Below, one piece after another: positions 37,179 through 45,645 of a stretch of DNA of 64,000 bases. The stretch covers positions 124,001 through 188,000 of the forward strand of contig DAOLDD010000001.1 in the NCBI GenBank assembly GCA_035327585.1, given 5' to 3'. A program made the position numbers and the translations under genes. A model generated the notes under the pieces. The model did not search any database. It was given only the letters and a program-made list of their open reading frames with translations, and was not told where the DNA came from. The number at the start of each line of letters is the position of its first letter. Within the stretch, counting starts at the first letter, position 1. The DNA comes from JAMLJG01 sp035327585. Lineage in GTDB: Bacteria > Verrucomicrobiota > Kiritimatiellia > CAIVKH01.

Positions 37179-37667
37179 CTACAACAACTTGCGCAACAAA
37201 GGATTGTCAATCAGGGCGGCGACACGTTGTCGGCGCTTTTCGGCCTCCTGCAGGCGTTCCAGCAGAAAGGCATTCCGCTCGCCTCCCCCGTTCTGCGCGG
37301 CCATCCACATGCTGCGTTCGATCTGTATGCGCGCCGATTCCAACTTCTTGCCTAGGGAGGTGAGAAGTCCGCCGTTCAGAATTGACCTGAAATCCGTTTC
37401 GGCTTGGTAAAAATCGCGGCGGTCACCCCTCACCCATACCTTGCGCACCGCGCCCCAAGCCTCCAATTTGCGGCCCGCGATGCTGACGCTCGCCTTGCTG
37501 ACACCCAACTGCCGGGCTAGATCGTCAAGACACAGCGGATCGGGGCTCAAATACAACAAGGTGTAAATCTGGCCGAACAGCCGGGAAAGACCGAACGACT
37601 GAGCCGTCCGCCCCCCCGCCTCCACCATCTCCCAGATGGCACCCACTGCTGTCGGCTCAACCGGCAT
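37179..37667 (-). CDS. GbsR/MarR-type transcriptional regulator
   Basis: 162 residues. A winged helix-turn-helix (about 30-85) has LCLDDLARQLGVSKASVSIAGRKLEAWGAVRKVW, then a helical C-terminal dimer region: the GbsR layout. It is divergent from the plus-strand GT-C gene and precedes the O-antigen ligase/wzm/wzt run on the minus strand. A strong promoter with an overlapping palindrome sits directly at its start codon, so it probably represses itself and perhaps genes downstream. Confidence 0.85.
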   Translation of the reverse strand: MPVEPTAVGAIWEMVEAGGRTAQSFGLSRLFGQIYTLLYLSPDPLCLDDLARQLGVSKASVSIAGRKLEAWGAVRKVWVRGDRRDFYQAETDFRSILNGGLLTSLGKKLESARIQIERSMWMAAQNGGGERNAFLLERLQEAEKRRQRVAALIDNPLLRKLL

Positions 37668-37690
37668 TCGTTTATAAATTACTAAACGAA
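37667..37690. promoter_or_regulatory. Perfect 8-bp inverted repeat, candidate operator
   Basis: TTCGTTTA and TAAACGAA are separated by eight bases. The palindrome covers the -10 element and touches the start codon of the GbsR-like gene, a natural site for autorepression. Confidence 0.6.
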
Positions 37691-37704
37691 CTAAATTTCG
37701 TCAA
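37669..37704 (-). promoter_or_regulatory. Sigma-70-type promoter of the GbsR-like gene, nearly leaderless
   Basis: TTGACG (37704-37699), a 17-base spacer and TAATTT (37681-37676) precede the ATG at 37667 by only eight bases. Transcription should start within a few bases of the start codon, giving an mRNA with almost no leader. No Shine-Dalgarno sequence is seen. Confidence 0.65.
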
Positions 37705-37950
37705 GTGGTCCTCCAATCCATGTCTCCCAAGCCCGTAGTCCAAGGGCTTCACCAACGCACGGCGGAAGTCGGATCGCGCCACTCCCGTTCGCAACTGCAA
37801 CCGGCTGACGAATCCACCTCACGTGGCAATGCCGTTGTACCGCCCCGAGCATGGCGCCTCAAACAAGAAAGTTGCTCGCGGAAAATCAGCGGCGCGCAGT
37901 AAAGTCAGCGAATGCACACCTTATCATCCGCCCAAGAGGAACCCTCGGGA

Positions 37951-39702
37951 ATGGGGAAGCCGGAAATCATCCGAAGGAATTACTGCGGCATTCGGGCCGC
38001 AGGTGCTTTCATCGGCGCGCTGTGGATCGCGGGCTGGTACATGGGTGTCATTCCCGTTGCTTGGTTCGCCGCACTCGCTTCGGGCCGGGAGACGCTTTCC
38101 CCAACTTTTCACGCGTACCTCGCCCGTTCGCAATGCGCGTTTGGGGTGACCATGCTGGCTGCGGCTCTGTCGTTGCCCTATCTCCTGTGTGCGGGCGCAT
38201 GGCTGGGTCGGCACCCCATCCCTCTGTTGAGATGGTGCATTGTGTGCACCTCCGGAGTGCTGGCCGCCCTTGTGCAATACGCATGTTTTGAAGGGGTTCC
38301 GCACGTAACCGACGCGACCAGCCACCTGTTCCAGGCGCGCATCTTCGCGGAGGGCCAACTCGCGGCGCCGCTGCCGCCCTGTTACGAGTCCTTCCACCAA
38401 CACAACGTGGTGATGAACCCCAACGGGACGTGGCACACCAAGTATTTCCCCGGCCAGGCGCTCTGGCTTGCGCCCGGCGTCGCCATCGGGTTGGACGGCC
38501 TCATGATGCCCCTGGGCTGGTTGCTCTGCGTCTGGGCCTTCATGCGTCTGGTCGAGCGCCTGCACGACAAACGCCTCGCCCTGGGTGCGGGCGCACTGCT
38601 GGCCCTGTCGCCGATGGGGCTCCTTCTTGCGGGCTCCTTCATGTCGCACACGACGTTCCTGATGTTTTCCCTGCTCGCCGGCGCGGCATTGGTGGAGGCG
38701 TGGTCGCGCCGGGACCGGGCCGCGCGGCCCTGGTTCCTCGCGGGCCTCTTCGCCGGGCTTGCGCTGATTACACGCCCGCAGGACATGGTGGCGTGGCTGG
38801 GCCCGATGCTCGCGCTCGCCTGCCTTCATCCCCGCACCGCCGCACAGCGTATCGGGCGGGGCCTGCCGTGGGCCACACTAGGCGTGGCGATTCCCTTGGG
38901 CGGGCTGCTGCTATGGAATATGGCGCATTACGGCGCGCTCACATCGGGCGGCTACAACTTTAGCCGGTCCATTTCGCTGACACCGATCATCCAGGATTCG
39001 CTCGGCTTCGGGGACCGCCACACTCCGCGGGTCGCTTTGTATTTCACGCTCCAGACACTCTGGCGCTTCAACCAGGCATTGTTCGGATGGCCCCTATCCT
39101 TTCTGTTTATCCCGCTGGCCTTCTTCAGCGACCGGAAAGCATGGAACGTGGCCGCGTTGCTTTCCTGCGCCGCCGTGGTCCTGCTCTACGCGCTGTTTCC
39201 CTACCAGGGACTGGAATACGAAGCACGCTACTTCACCCCCGCCCTGCCCTTTCTGGCGTATCTGACCGCCCGGGGCACCCGCACTGCGCTGGCAATGACC
39301 CGAAACACGAACCGCTGGCACGGACTGCCGGAATTGCTCCTCGCAGCATTCATCGCGCACAGCGCGTTTTTCTATGTTCCATCGCACATCTGGCCCAAAT
39401 ACAGCAAAGACTACGAACAGGTTTCCCGCGTGCTGGAAACGTCTGCGTCGGTGTCCGGTTTGTCGAATGCAGTAGTCCTGGTGCCGAGCGACTACCCGCA
39501 TGATTTTCGTTATTCGTCCGGATTTATCCTGAATGATCCGTGGCTGCGAAATGACATCATCTACGCGCGGGACCGCGCGCATGCATACGGTTGTCTGGCT
39601 GACGCGTTTCCCACACGGTCGCTCCATCGGTTTGTCCCGGACGAGGATTGGCGGAAAGGCCGTTTTGAACCCGTCCCCTTGGGTCAATCCCCCAGCCGAT
39701 AG
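37951..39702 (+). CDS. Polytopic membrane glycosyltransferase (GT39-like)
   Basis: 583 residues from the ATG at 37951, preferred because AGAGGA stands about ten bases upstream; an ATG at 37912 has no ribosome site. Eleven or so transmembrane helices, an acidic first periplasmic loop with VPHVTDATSHLFQARIF and a hydrophilic C-terminal tail give the GT-C plan. It is the only intact plus-strand gene within the glycan region and is convergent with the GT2 at 39684 (overlap 19 bases). The polyprenyl-phosphate sugar used is unknown, though a dolichol-phosphate-mannose-synthase-like GT2 lies next to it and could make the donor. Confidence 0.7.
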   Translation: MGKPEIIRRNYCGIRAAGAFIGALWIAGWYMGVIPVAWFAALASGRETLSPTFHAYLARSQCAFGVTMLAAALSLPYLLCAGAWLGRHPIPLLRWCIVCTSGVLAALVQYACFEGVPHVTDATSHLFQARIFAEGQLAAPLPPCYESFHQHNVVMNPNGTWHTKYFPGQALWLAPGVAIGLDGLMMPLGWLLCVWAFMRLVERLHDKRLALGAGALLALSPMGLLLAGSFMSHTTFLMFSLLAGAALVEAWSRRDRAARPWFLAGLFAGLALITRPQDMVAWLGPMLALACLHPRTAAQRIGRGLPWATLGVAIPLGGLLLWNMAHYGALTSGGYNFSRSISLTPIIQDSLGFGDRHTPRVALYFTLQTLWRFNQALFGWPLSFLFIPLAFFSDRKAWNVAALLSCAAVVLLYALFPYQGLEYEARYFTPALPFLAYLTARGTRTALAMTRNTNRWHGLPELLLAAFIAHSAFFYVPSHIWPKYSKDYEQVSRVLETSASVSGLSNAVVLVPSDYPHDFRYSSGFILNDPWLRNDIIYARDRAHAYGCLADAFPTRSLHRFVPDEDWRKGRFEPVPLGQSPSR

Positions 39703-40397
39703 CGAATGATGCACCACAGCGCGCGGAAGCCGTCCTTCCAGCCGATTTTTTTGCCCTCATCGTAGGAGCGGCCGTGGTAGCTGATGGGCACCTCGTAGAT
39801 GCGGCAGCGCTTGCGGGCGACCTTGGCGGTGATTTCGACCTCGAACCCGAAGCGGTTCTCCCGGATTTCGATGCCCTGCAGGATTTCGCGGCGGAAGACC
39901 TTGTAGCAGACCTCCATATCGGTGAGGTTCAGGTTGGTCATCATGTTGGAGAGCAGCGTCAGGAACTTGTTCCCGACCATGTGCCAGAACAGGTGCACCC
40001 GGTGGGCGCCGCCGCCGGCGAAGCGCGAGCCGTACACGACGTCGGCGTGACCCTCCAGGATCGGCGCGAGCAGGTTCGGGTATTCGCGGGGGTCGTATTC
40101 CAGGTCGGCGTCCTGGATGAGCACGATGTCACCGGTCGCGCGGGCGAAGCCCGTGCGGAGCGCGGCGCCCTTGCCTTGGTTCACTTCATGATGCGTCACC
40201 ACCAGGGAGGGGTCCTCGCTCGCCAGCCGGTCCAGCACCGCGCCCGTGCCGTCCCGCGAGCAATCGTTGACGAGCACGATTTGCTTCGCCAGCCCCGTCT
40301 CGACGCGTCGGACGGAGTCCACCAATGCCGCGACGGTATGCTCCTCGTTGTAGACGGGAATCACGATGGAGAGCGTCGTGCAGGAGGCAGGTTTCAT
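39684..40397 (-). CDS. GT2, polyprenyl-phosphate mannose/glucose synthase-like
   Basis: 237 residues. IVIPVYNEE at the N-terminus, LVNDCSRDGT, QDADLEYDPREYP (the metal site) and NKFLTLLSNMMTNLNLTDMEVCYKVF are typical of DPM1-like enzymes without membrane tail. It would transfer a hexose from a nucleotide sugar to undecaprenyl phosphate for use by a GT-C transferase such as the neighbouring 37951-39702 product. The start overlaps the FkbM stop by 4 bases. Confidence 0.87.
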   Translation of the reverse strand: MKPASCTTLSIVIPVYNEEHTVAALVDSVRRVETGLAKQIVLVNDCSRDGTGAVLDRLASEDPSLVVTHHEVNQGKGAALRTGFARATGDIVLIQDADLEYDPREYPNLLAPILEGHADVVYGSRFAGGGAHRVHLFWHMVGNKFLTLLSNMMTNLNLTDMEVCYKVFRREILQGIEIRENRFGFEVEITAKVARKRCRIYEVPISYHGRSYDEGKKIGWKDGFRALWCIIRYRLGD

Positions 40398-41218
40398 GGC
40401 GATCGCTCCGTATGATGCGGCATCAGGAAAAAATAATCCACGGCGGATTCACCATGCCGGCGTTCGCGCCAGGCGCCCTCCCAGAAAAAGGGCCGGTACC
40501 CCCGTTCAGCGAGCCAGTTCACGACACGGTTCGCAGGCGTGCCCGCCGCATCAAGGTCGCCCATGATTTCAACCAGCAGAACGGGACGTGACTCCGCAAG
40601 GACGCGTTCGGCGCCCGCCAGCGCGGCTTGTTCGTGTCCCTCGACATCAATTTTCATGAACGCGATGCGCGGCGCGTCCGCCGACAATTCATCATCCATC
40701 CGGCGCAGCGGGATGGTTACCTCCACCCCGTCCGCGCCGGATTCACCGGCGGCCAGCACGCGGGATTCGTACAGATTCTCGCCGCCATCACCATAGCGCG
40801 GGATCACCATGCGCGCCTCGCCATGATGATCGGATACGCCGCAGCGGTGCAGGATCACTTGCACGAGCCCAAGGCGGCGCACGGCGCGCTCAAGCAACTC
40901 CGCCGTTTGCGGTACCGGCTCAAAACTGTGCACGCGGCCCGCGGGCCCCACCCAGGAGGCGAGCAACGCGGTGACATAGCCCACATTCGCGCCGGCATCC
41001 ACCACGACCGCGCCGGGTTTGACCAGCCTGCGGACGGCATCAGCCGGCGGCCAGCGGTCCGCGGTGAAGCGGGCTACCACCCGGGGATGGTACCAGCGGC
41101 GCAACTGCTGCCGGAGCGCGGCGGGCAGGAATCGAACAAGATGGTGCTTCAGAGGAATAAGCCGGATCCTAATCGGAGTGTGCCAACCACGGATCAACAC
41201 CGATGCACACGGAATCAA
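40394..41218 (-). CDS. FkbM-family methyltransferase
   Basis: 274 residues. Motif I VVDAGANVGYVTALL, RVHSFEPVPQTAELLERAV and FMKIDVEGHEQAALAGA are diagnostic. FkbM enzymes O-methylate sugars or polyketides. The N-terminal ~12 codons, including the only ATG, lie inside a dispersed repeat (41187-41340), so the original start may have been replaced or a later GTG/TTG codon may be used. No convincing ribosome site precedes the ATG. Confidence 0.85.
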   Translation of the reverse strand: MIPCASVLIRGWHTPIRIRLIPLKHHLVRFLPAALRQQLRRWYHPRVVARFTADRWPPADAVRRLVKPGAVVVDAGANVGYVTALLASWVGPAGRVHSFEPVPQTAELLERAVRRLGLVQVILHRCGVSDHHGEARMVIPRYGDGGENLYESRVLAAGESGADGVEVTIPLRRMDDELSADAPRIAFMKIDVEGHEQAALAGAERVLAESRPVLLVEIMGDLDAAGTPANRVVNWLAERGYRPFFWEGAWRERRHGESAVDYFFLMPHHTERSP

Positions 41219-41340
41219 GACGGGCCATCAAATAACCGAATACCGAGGATGCGGTCATGCGGCGTAGAAGGAAATATTGATGGGTCGACGAAAGAGACAC
41301 GCTTGGGTCATCCGTGTTTATCCGCGTTCATCCGTGGTTA
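41187..41340. repeat. Intergenic element with inverted 'accacggat' ends
   Basis: The left end (41187-41216) and the right end (41308-41340) are inverted copies of a degenerate ~30-base unit (accacggat..acac.gat..). Between them are ~90 bases with no ORF. It fills the gap between the FkbM and NusG-like genes. The same unit family appears at 61022-61246. It looks like a small non-autonomous or REP-like element. Confidence 0.6.
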
Positions 41341-41356
41341 AATGGAAAGGTCGGGA

Positions 41357-41893
41357 TTATACTGGCGCGAGGGTTGCGCTGTCCACCTCGACGGCGGCGG
41401 CCTGGCGGATCATGTCGATGTTGACGACCACGCGCGCCGTGCCGTGCACGCGAACCACGATGCCTTCCAGGCCGCGCAGGGGACCCGATTTTACGCGCAC
41501 ACGGCGTCCACTTTCCAGAAACGGCATCACTTCGACAAGACTACCCGCCGCAAGCAGGGCGTGCAATTGCTGGAGCTGTGCCGCGAGGGCGGCCTGGTCC
41601 ACGACCTCAAGCAGGTTTGCGGTGTGTTGATTCTGGCGCAACCATTGGCGCAGCGCGATGTCGCCGCGGCAAAAGACGTAACCCGCGAAGAGCGGCGAAG
41701 AAAACGTTCGTTCGCGCGCACCATAGTGGTGCGTTTTCGACTGCAGGGGCAGATAAACGACGGCGCCCGCGCGACGGGCGGCATCGGCCAGTTTCTTTTC
41801 GCAGCGGGGCCGGGTGTGCACGACCACCCATCGTTCCGTTTCGGAAAACGCCGCGAAAAGAGGGGGCGAAGCGCCCGTTTCAACGGAAGACAT
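41357..41893 (-). CDS. NusG-like specialised transcription antiterminator (RfaH/UpxY-type)
   Basis: 178 residues from the ATG at 41893 (TGATG overlap with the sugar transferase stop). The NGN domain WVVVHTRPRCEKKLADAARRAG and a C-terminal KOW motif (VRVKSGPLRGLEGIVVRVHG) are clear. Paralogues of NusG encoded within polysaccharide loci keep RNA polymerase moving through the long operon. A separate housekeeping NusG is expected elsewhere. Confidence 0.88.
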   Translation of the reverse strand: MSSVETGASPPLFAAFSETERWVVVHTRPRCEKKLADAARRAGAVVYLPLQSKTHHYGARERTFSSPLFAGYVFCRGDIALRQWLRQNQHTANLLEVVDQAALAAQLQQLHALLAAGSLVEVMPFLESGRRVRVKSGPLRGLEGIVVRVHGTARVVVNIDMIRQAAAVEVDSATLAPV

Positions 41894-43371
41894 CACGCCG
41901 TTTTCGCCGTATTGCCGGGCGCCGGGGCGGGCATGACGGCGATGGTCCCGCCGGTCGGCGCAACGCTGGAGGCTTCCTCCTCGCTGTGCCGAAGTCCGAC
42001 GATGATCGTTTTGAAGGTGCGGAGCAGGATCGTTACATCAAGGATGAAGCTCATGTGTTTGATGTAGAAGAGATCGTATTGCAGCTTGCGACGCGCGGCG
42101 TCGATGCTGGCCGCGTAAGGATATTTGACCTGCGCCCAACCGGTGATGCCGGGCGGCACCATGAGCCGCTCGCGGTAGAACGGGATGGCCGCGGCCAGCG
42201 TCTCCACAAATTCCGGCCGTTCGGGACGCGGCCCGACGAGGCTCATTTCGCCGCGCAGCACATTGATGAGTTGCGGCAATTCGTCAATTCGCCATTTACG
42301 GATGACCCGGCCCACGCGCGTTACGCGGTCGTCGGCGCGACCGGTCCACACCGCGCCCGAACCGGCCTCGGCATCGGTCCGCATGGAGCGAAACTTGAGG
42401 ACCGTGACGTGGCGACCATCCAGGCCGCTGCGCCGCTGGCGGTAGAGGATGGGTCCCCGCGAATCCATTTTGATGAGCAGCGCCGTGACGGCCATGATGG
42501 GCGAACCGATGACGAGCCCAACACCGGCGGTGACAAAATCCAGGATGCGCTTGATCTTGCGGACGTGGATCACCGAGCTGTTCATCGCCGCGCTCATCAG
42601 CCATTCGTCGTTGATGTGGTTGAGGGGAATGTCCTGCACCAACAGCTCGTGCAGCGAGACATAATCGAGAATCTCCGTGCCGGTGCAACGCAGGGGACGC
42701 AGCAGGCGCAGGACCGCGGGCTCACGCGACAACGAGGTGGCGACCACGAGCGTTTCCACCTCGAATGCCTCGGTCAGCTCGCGCAGACGATCGATGGAGC
42801 CGATCACCGGGACACCGGACAACAATGTGCCAGGCTGGATCTTTCGGCTGGAGATTACGCCGCGGACCTTCAAGCCGGAGTCCGGGTTGCCGAGCAACAA
42901 CTGGGCCACCTCCACCGCTTCCTGCCCCTCGCCGACAATGAGCGTATTTTTTGATAGCACGCCGCTGCGCACCACCATGCGATACATGCCGCGCAGGCCC
43001 CAGGTGAACAGGAACACGAACACACCGCTTAACAGGAGGATGCCCCGTCCGATGTGGACTTGGGATTTCGCATAAAAAACGACGATGATGAGGATGAGGC
43101 TGACGATCGTGGCCACCAGCGGCAGCAGGAAAGCGGAGTGACGTCGCGTAAGCGCCTGGCGCTCGTAGAGACCGCTGGCATAAAACACGACGAGAAAAAT
43201 GGCCAGCGAGCCGAGAAGGGAAGGCAGGTGTCGCGCAATGTAGTCCGTGCCCAAGTCAAACCCGAGCCGCAGCAATGCAGAACAGACGATCGAAGCAGCA
43301 ACCGCCACGACGTCCGCCGTCAGGAGGACGATGCGTCTGAAAGAGACATATTGGCCACGATGAAACAGCAT
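41893..43371 (-). CDS. Polyprenyl-phosphate sugar-1-phosphate transferase (WbaP/WcaJ-like)
   Basis: 492 residues. Four N-terminal transmembrane helices, a CoA-binding-like nucleotide domain (TLIVGEGQEAVEVAQLL, about residues 142-156) and a C-terminal bacterial sugar transferase domain with PILYRQRRSG, KFRSMRTDAE, RKWRIDELPQLINVLRGEMSLVGPRPE and GITGWAQV. It starts glycan assembly by moving a sugar-1-phosphate to undecaprenyl phosphate. It follows the Wzc-like gene by 21 bases. Confidence 0.93.
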   Translation of the reverse strand: MLFHRGQYVSFRRIVLLTADVVAVAASIVCSALLRLGFDLGTDYIARHLPSLLGSLAIFLVVFYASGLYERQALTRRHSAFLLPLVATIVSLILIIVVFYAKSQVHIGRGILLLSGVFVFLFTWGLRGMYRMVVRSGVLSKNTLIVGEGQEAVEVAQLLLGNPDSGLKVRGVISSRKIQPGTLLSGVPVIGSIDRLRELTEAFEVETLVVATSLSREPAVLRLLRPLRCTGTEILDYVSLHELLVQDIPLNHINDEWLMSAAMNSSVIHVRKIKRILDFVTAGVGLVIGSPIMAVTALLIKMDSRGPILYRQRRSGLDGRHVTVLKFRSMRTDAEAGSGAVWTGRADDRVTRVGRVIRKWRIDELPQLINVLRGEMSLVGPRPERPEFVETLAAAIPFYRERLMVPPGITGWAQVKYPYAASIDAARRKLQYDLFYIKHMSFILDVTILLRTFKTIIVGLRHSEEEASSVAPTGGTIAVMPAPAPGNTAKTA

Positions 43372-43392
43372 CTTGCGCCCCTCCGACCAAAC

Positions 43393-44724
43393 TCAAGTCT
43401 TGGCCGAACCCGTTTCCGGACGGTCGTAGCGATAGTCGTAGTCGTAGTACCCGTAGTAGGTGGAGTAATAATAGTACCCCACCCGCCCGAATTCGAGATT
43501 GTTCAGCACGCAGCCCAGCAGGCGGCCGCCCCGCTGGCGGATGATCTGCAGGGACATTTGGGCCAAGCGGCGGGAGGTTTGGCCTGCCCAGACCACCATC
43601 ACCACCCCGTCAGCCTGGGCGGCCAGAATCGCCGATTCCGAAACAGCCATAATGGGCGGGCAGTCAAAAATGATCCGGTCATACGTGCGCTTCGCATACT
43701 CAACAAAAGCGTTAAATTCCGCACGCAGCATTAATTCGGCCGGATTGGGAGGAAAGGGACCCGTCGCTACAAGATCGAGATTGGGCAGGCCAGTACGTTG
43801 AATTACTGATTCCGGCTTCGCTTGACCCGTCAGTACGTCTGATAACCCACGGCCACCTTCCAGTCCGAAAAATTTATGCAATTCACCGCGACGCATATCG
43901 GCATCGACAAGCAGCACGCGCATCCCTGCCTGAGACAGACTGACCGACATGTTGAGAGATGTGGTTGTCTTTCCCTCCTTGGGAACGGCTGAAGTAAGAA
44001 CAATCGTGCGGACATTTTTTTCGCGGGCTTGAACAATCAAGGCCGAACGCACGTTGCGGTAGGCCTCGGCCAGTCCGCTTTTTTGATCAATATTGGATAT
44101 CAAGTGAGAACGAATGTCCAACGGGTTCCAGTTGGCTGCAGGAATGACACCGAGGAATTCGAGATTAAGACTGCGGCTCACCTCCTCAGGATATCGAATG
44201 GAGTCGTCCAGAAATTCCAGCCCGAAAACGAGACCGAGACCTATCCCAAGTCCGAGCAAGGCCGCCATGAATATGCTTTGCATCCGTCGAGGGGTGATGG
44301 GCGACCCTGAAGGCATCGCCCGCTCCAAGCGGCGAATGGATTCCGGCTCAATACCGATGGTGAGGTCGATTTCCTTGAGCCGGTTGAAGATAAGATCGTA
44401 CAAGCTTCGCAAGCGCTCGACATCCCGGGACAGGGCGGCAAATTCATCCGCTTTGCGGGACACCTCAAGGGCCTCTGTCTCCCACTCGCTCTCAGCCCGC
44501 TGGATGGCACGTTCCTTGACTTGAAGTGACTCGAGTTCGGAATAATATTGCTGAAGGGCAAATTGAACTTCCTGATCGAGCATTCGCTGGACATCACGAA
44601 TGCGTCCCTGAACACGCACAACATCCGGATGCGCGTCCTTGAACTTCTCTCGAAGCGAGGCCAGTTGGCTGTCCAGCATGACACGCTCACGTTTCAAGGC
44701 CTCCCAAGTCGGGCGTTCGATCAC
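43393..44724 (-). CDS. Wzc-like tyrosine autokinase, C-terminal part (downstream of frameshift)
   Basis: 443 residues in the open frame, starting at a GTG (VIERPTWEALK) that is more likely internal than a real start. It has a long coiled coil, a periplasmic-to-cytoplasmic membrane helix, the BY-kinase Walker A SAVPKEGKTTTSLNM, Walker A' LLVDADMRRG, Walker B IIFDCPPIM and a C-terminal Tyr cluster (about ten Tyr in the last 30 residues). With the N-terminal part at 44687-45643 it makes one normal protein of about 750 residues if the G11 tract is read as G10. Confidence 0.85.
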   Translation of the reverse strand: MIERPTWEALKRERVMLDSQLASLREKFKDAHPDVVRVQGRIRDVQRMLDQEVQFALQQYYSELESLQVKERAIQRAESEWETEALEVSRKADEFAALSRDVERLRSLYDLIFNRLKEIDLTIGIEPESIRRLERAMPSGSPITPRRMQSIFMAALLGLGIGLGLVFGLEFLDDSIRYPEEVSRSLNLEFLGVIPAANWNPLDIRSHLISNIDQKSGLAEAYRNVRSALIVQAREKNVRTIVLTSAVPKEGKTTTSLNMSVSLSQAGMRVLLVDADMRRGELHKFFGLEGGRGLSDVLTGQAKPESVIQRTGLPNLDLVATGPFPPNPAELMLRAEFNAFVEYAKRTYDRIIFDCPPIMAVSESAILAAQADGVVMVVWAGQTSRRLAQMSLQIIRQRGGRLLGCVLNNLEFGRVGYYYYSTYYGYYDYDYRYDRPETGSAKT

Positions 44725-45643
44725 GCCACGCTCCAGCAGAGCCTCCGGCCCGCGCGTTGAAATCAGTGGCGCGCCCGTCGTCCCCCCCCCCCATCATGGC
44801 AATTGACAGATTCATGGGGGCCGCCAACGTCTGAAGCACCACCTCATCACTGGCCTGGCTGAGCAGGGGCTGTTGAGCTTGAAGAATCATGCGTTCCGCC
44901 CGATAGCTGGCGCTCCGGCCCGACAATGTGGCCAGCATACCGGCGGCGACGTTACCACGTTCGGCAATGGCCACCACGCTGTTCTCGCGTTTGAACGTAA
45001 GCACGCGCTCCTCCGCCTTTCGCAATTCCTCACGCAATCGATTGGCCTGCTGAGTCAGGCTGATTACCGTGGCCTGCGAGGTCTCCATACGTTCTTCCGA
45101 CTTGTAATCGATAAATGCATCGACCATCGCGTTGGCAAAATCGGCGGCGAACTGCGCATCCAGCGCGTCCACTGCAACCGCGAGGACCCCTCCCTTGCCC
45201 ACCGCATATACCTGCACCCGCGAGAGCTTTTCGCTGATCTCCTGGGGTGATCGGGCTATTCGCTCGCGCGCACGACCGATCATCATGCCGGATTGCAGAA
45301 TACGCAATTGTGTATCCACGGCATCGCCCAGCACATTCTCAAGGTCGCGCTCCCGCAACGGCGCGGGCAGGTTGAGGCCGCGACTCAACAGAATTGTCGA
45401 AGTCGATCGGAAAACCGGCACCTGCTTTACGAGATTGACGACCGTTACCGACAGGGAGATCACAAAGCACAGCGCGACGAGCCAGATGCGCTTGACGACG
45501 ATATGAAAGTACTGCTTGAGATCGACCAGATCGAATGACTTGGCGAGAGGCGGCGATGGGATCGCGGATGACGCGGATGCAGCAGTGGCAACCTCCACGA
45601 CATCTGCTTTCGGCAAGGCCGGCGGTTCGATGATTTTTCTCAT
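44687..45643 (-). CDS. Wzc-like chain-length determinant, N-terminal part (upstream of frameshift)
   Basis: 318 residues from the ATG at 45643. A cytoplasmic N-tail, a first membrane helix (IWLVALCFVISLSVTVVNLV) and a Wzz-type periplasmic domain. The last ~31 residues, after the Gly run, are in the wrong frame and match nothing; the real continuation is in the frame of the 43393-44724 ORF. Chain-length determinant plus kinase is the usual single-polypeptide arrangement of Wzc. Confidence 0.82.
   Translation of the reverse strand: MRKIIEPPALPKADVVEVATAASASSAIPSPPLAKSFDLVDLKQYFHIVVKRIWLVALCFVISLSVTVVNLVKQVPVFRSTSTILLSRGLNLPAPLRERDLENVLGDAVDTQLRILQSGMMIGRARERIARSPQEISEKLSRVQVYAVGKGGVLAVAVDALDAQFAADFANAMVDAFIDYKSEERMETSQATVISLTQQANRLREELRKAEERVLTFKRENSVVAIAERGNVAAGMLATLSGRSASYRAERMILQAQQPLLSQASDEVVLQTLAAPMNLSIAMMGGGDDGRATDFNARAGGSAGAWRDRTPDLGGLET
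44782..44792 (-). other. G11 homopolymer tract (C11 on plus strand) splitting the Wzc-like gene
   Basis: Eleven identical bases directly after two Met codons shift the reading frame by one. Ten bases (or thirteen) would restore a continuous protein. Tracts of this length are prone to slipped-strand change and to sequencing error, so this is either a switchable site or an artefact. Confidence 0.8.
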
Positions 45644-45645
45644 GA

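Noticed and set aside
37912..37950. Earlier start of the GT39-like gene at ATG 37912
   Set aside because: No ribosome site precedes it, whereas AGAGGA stands at normal distance from the ATG at 37951.
41578..42954. 458-residue plus-strand ORF opposite the sugar transferase
   Set aside because: Antisense to a gene with all bacterial sugar transferase motifs.
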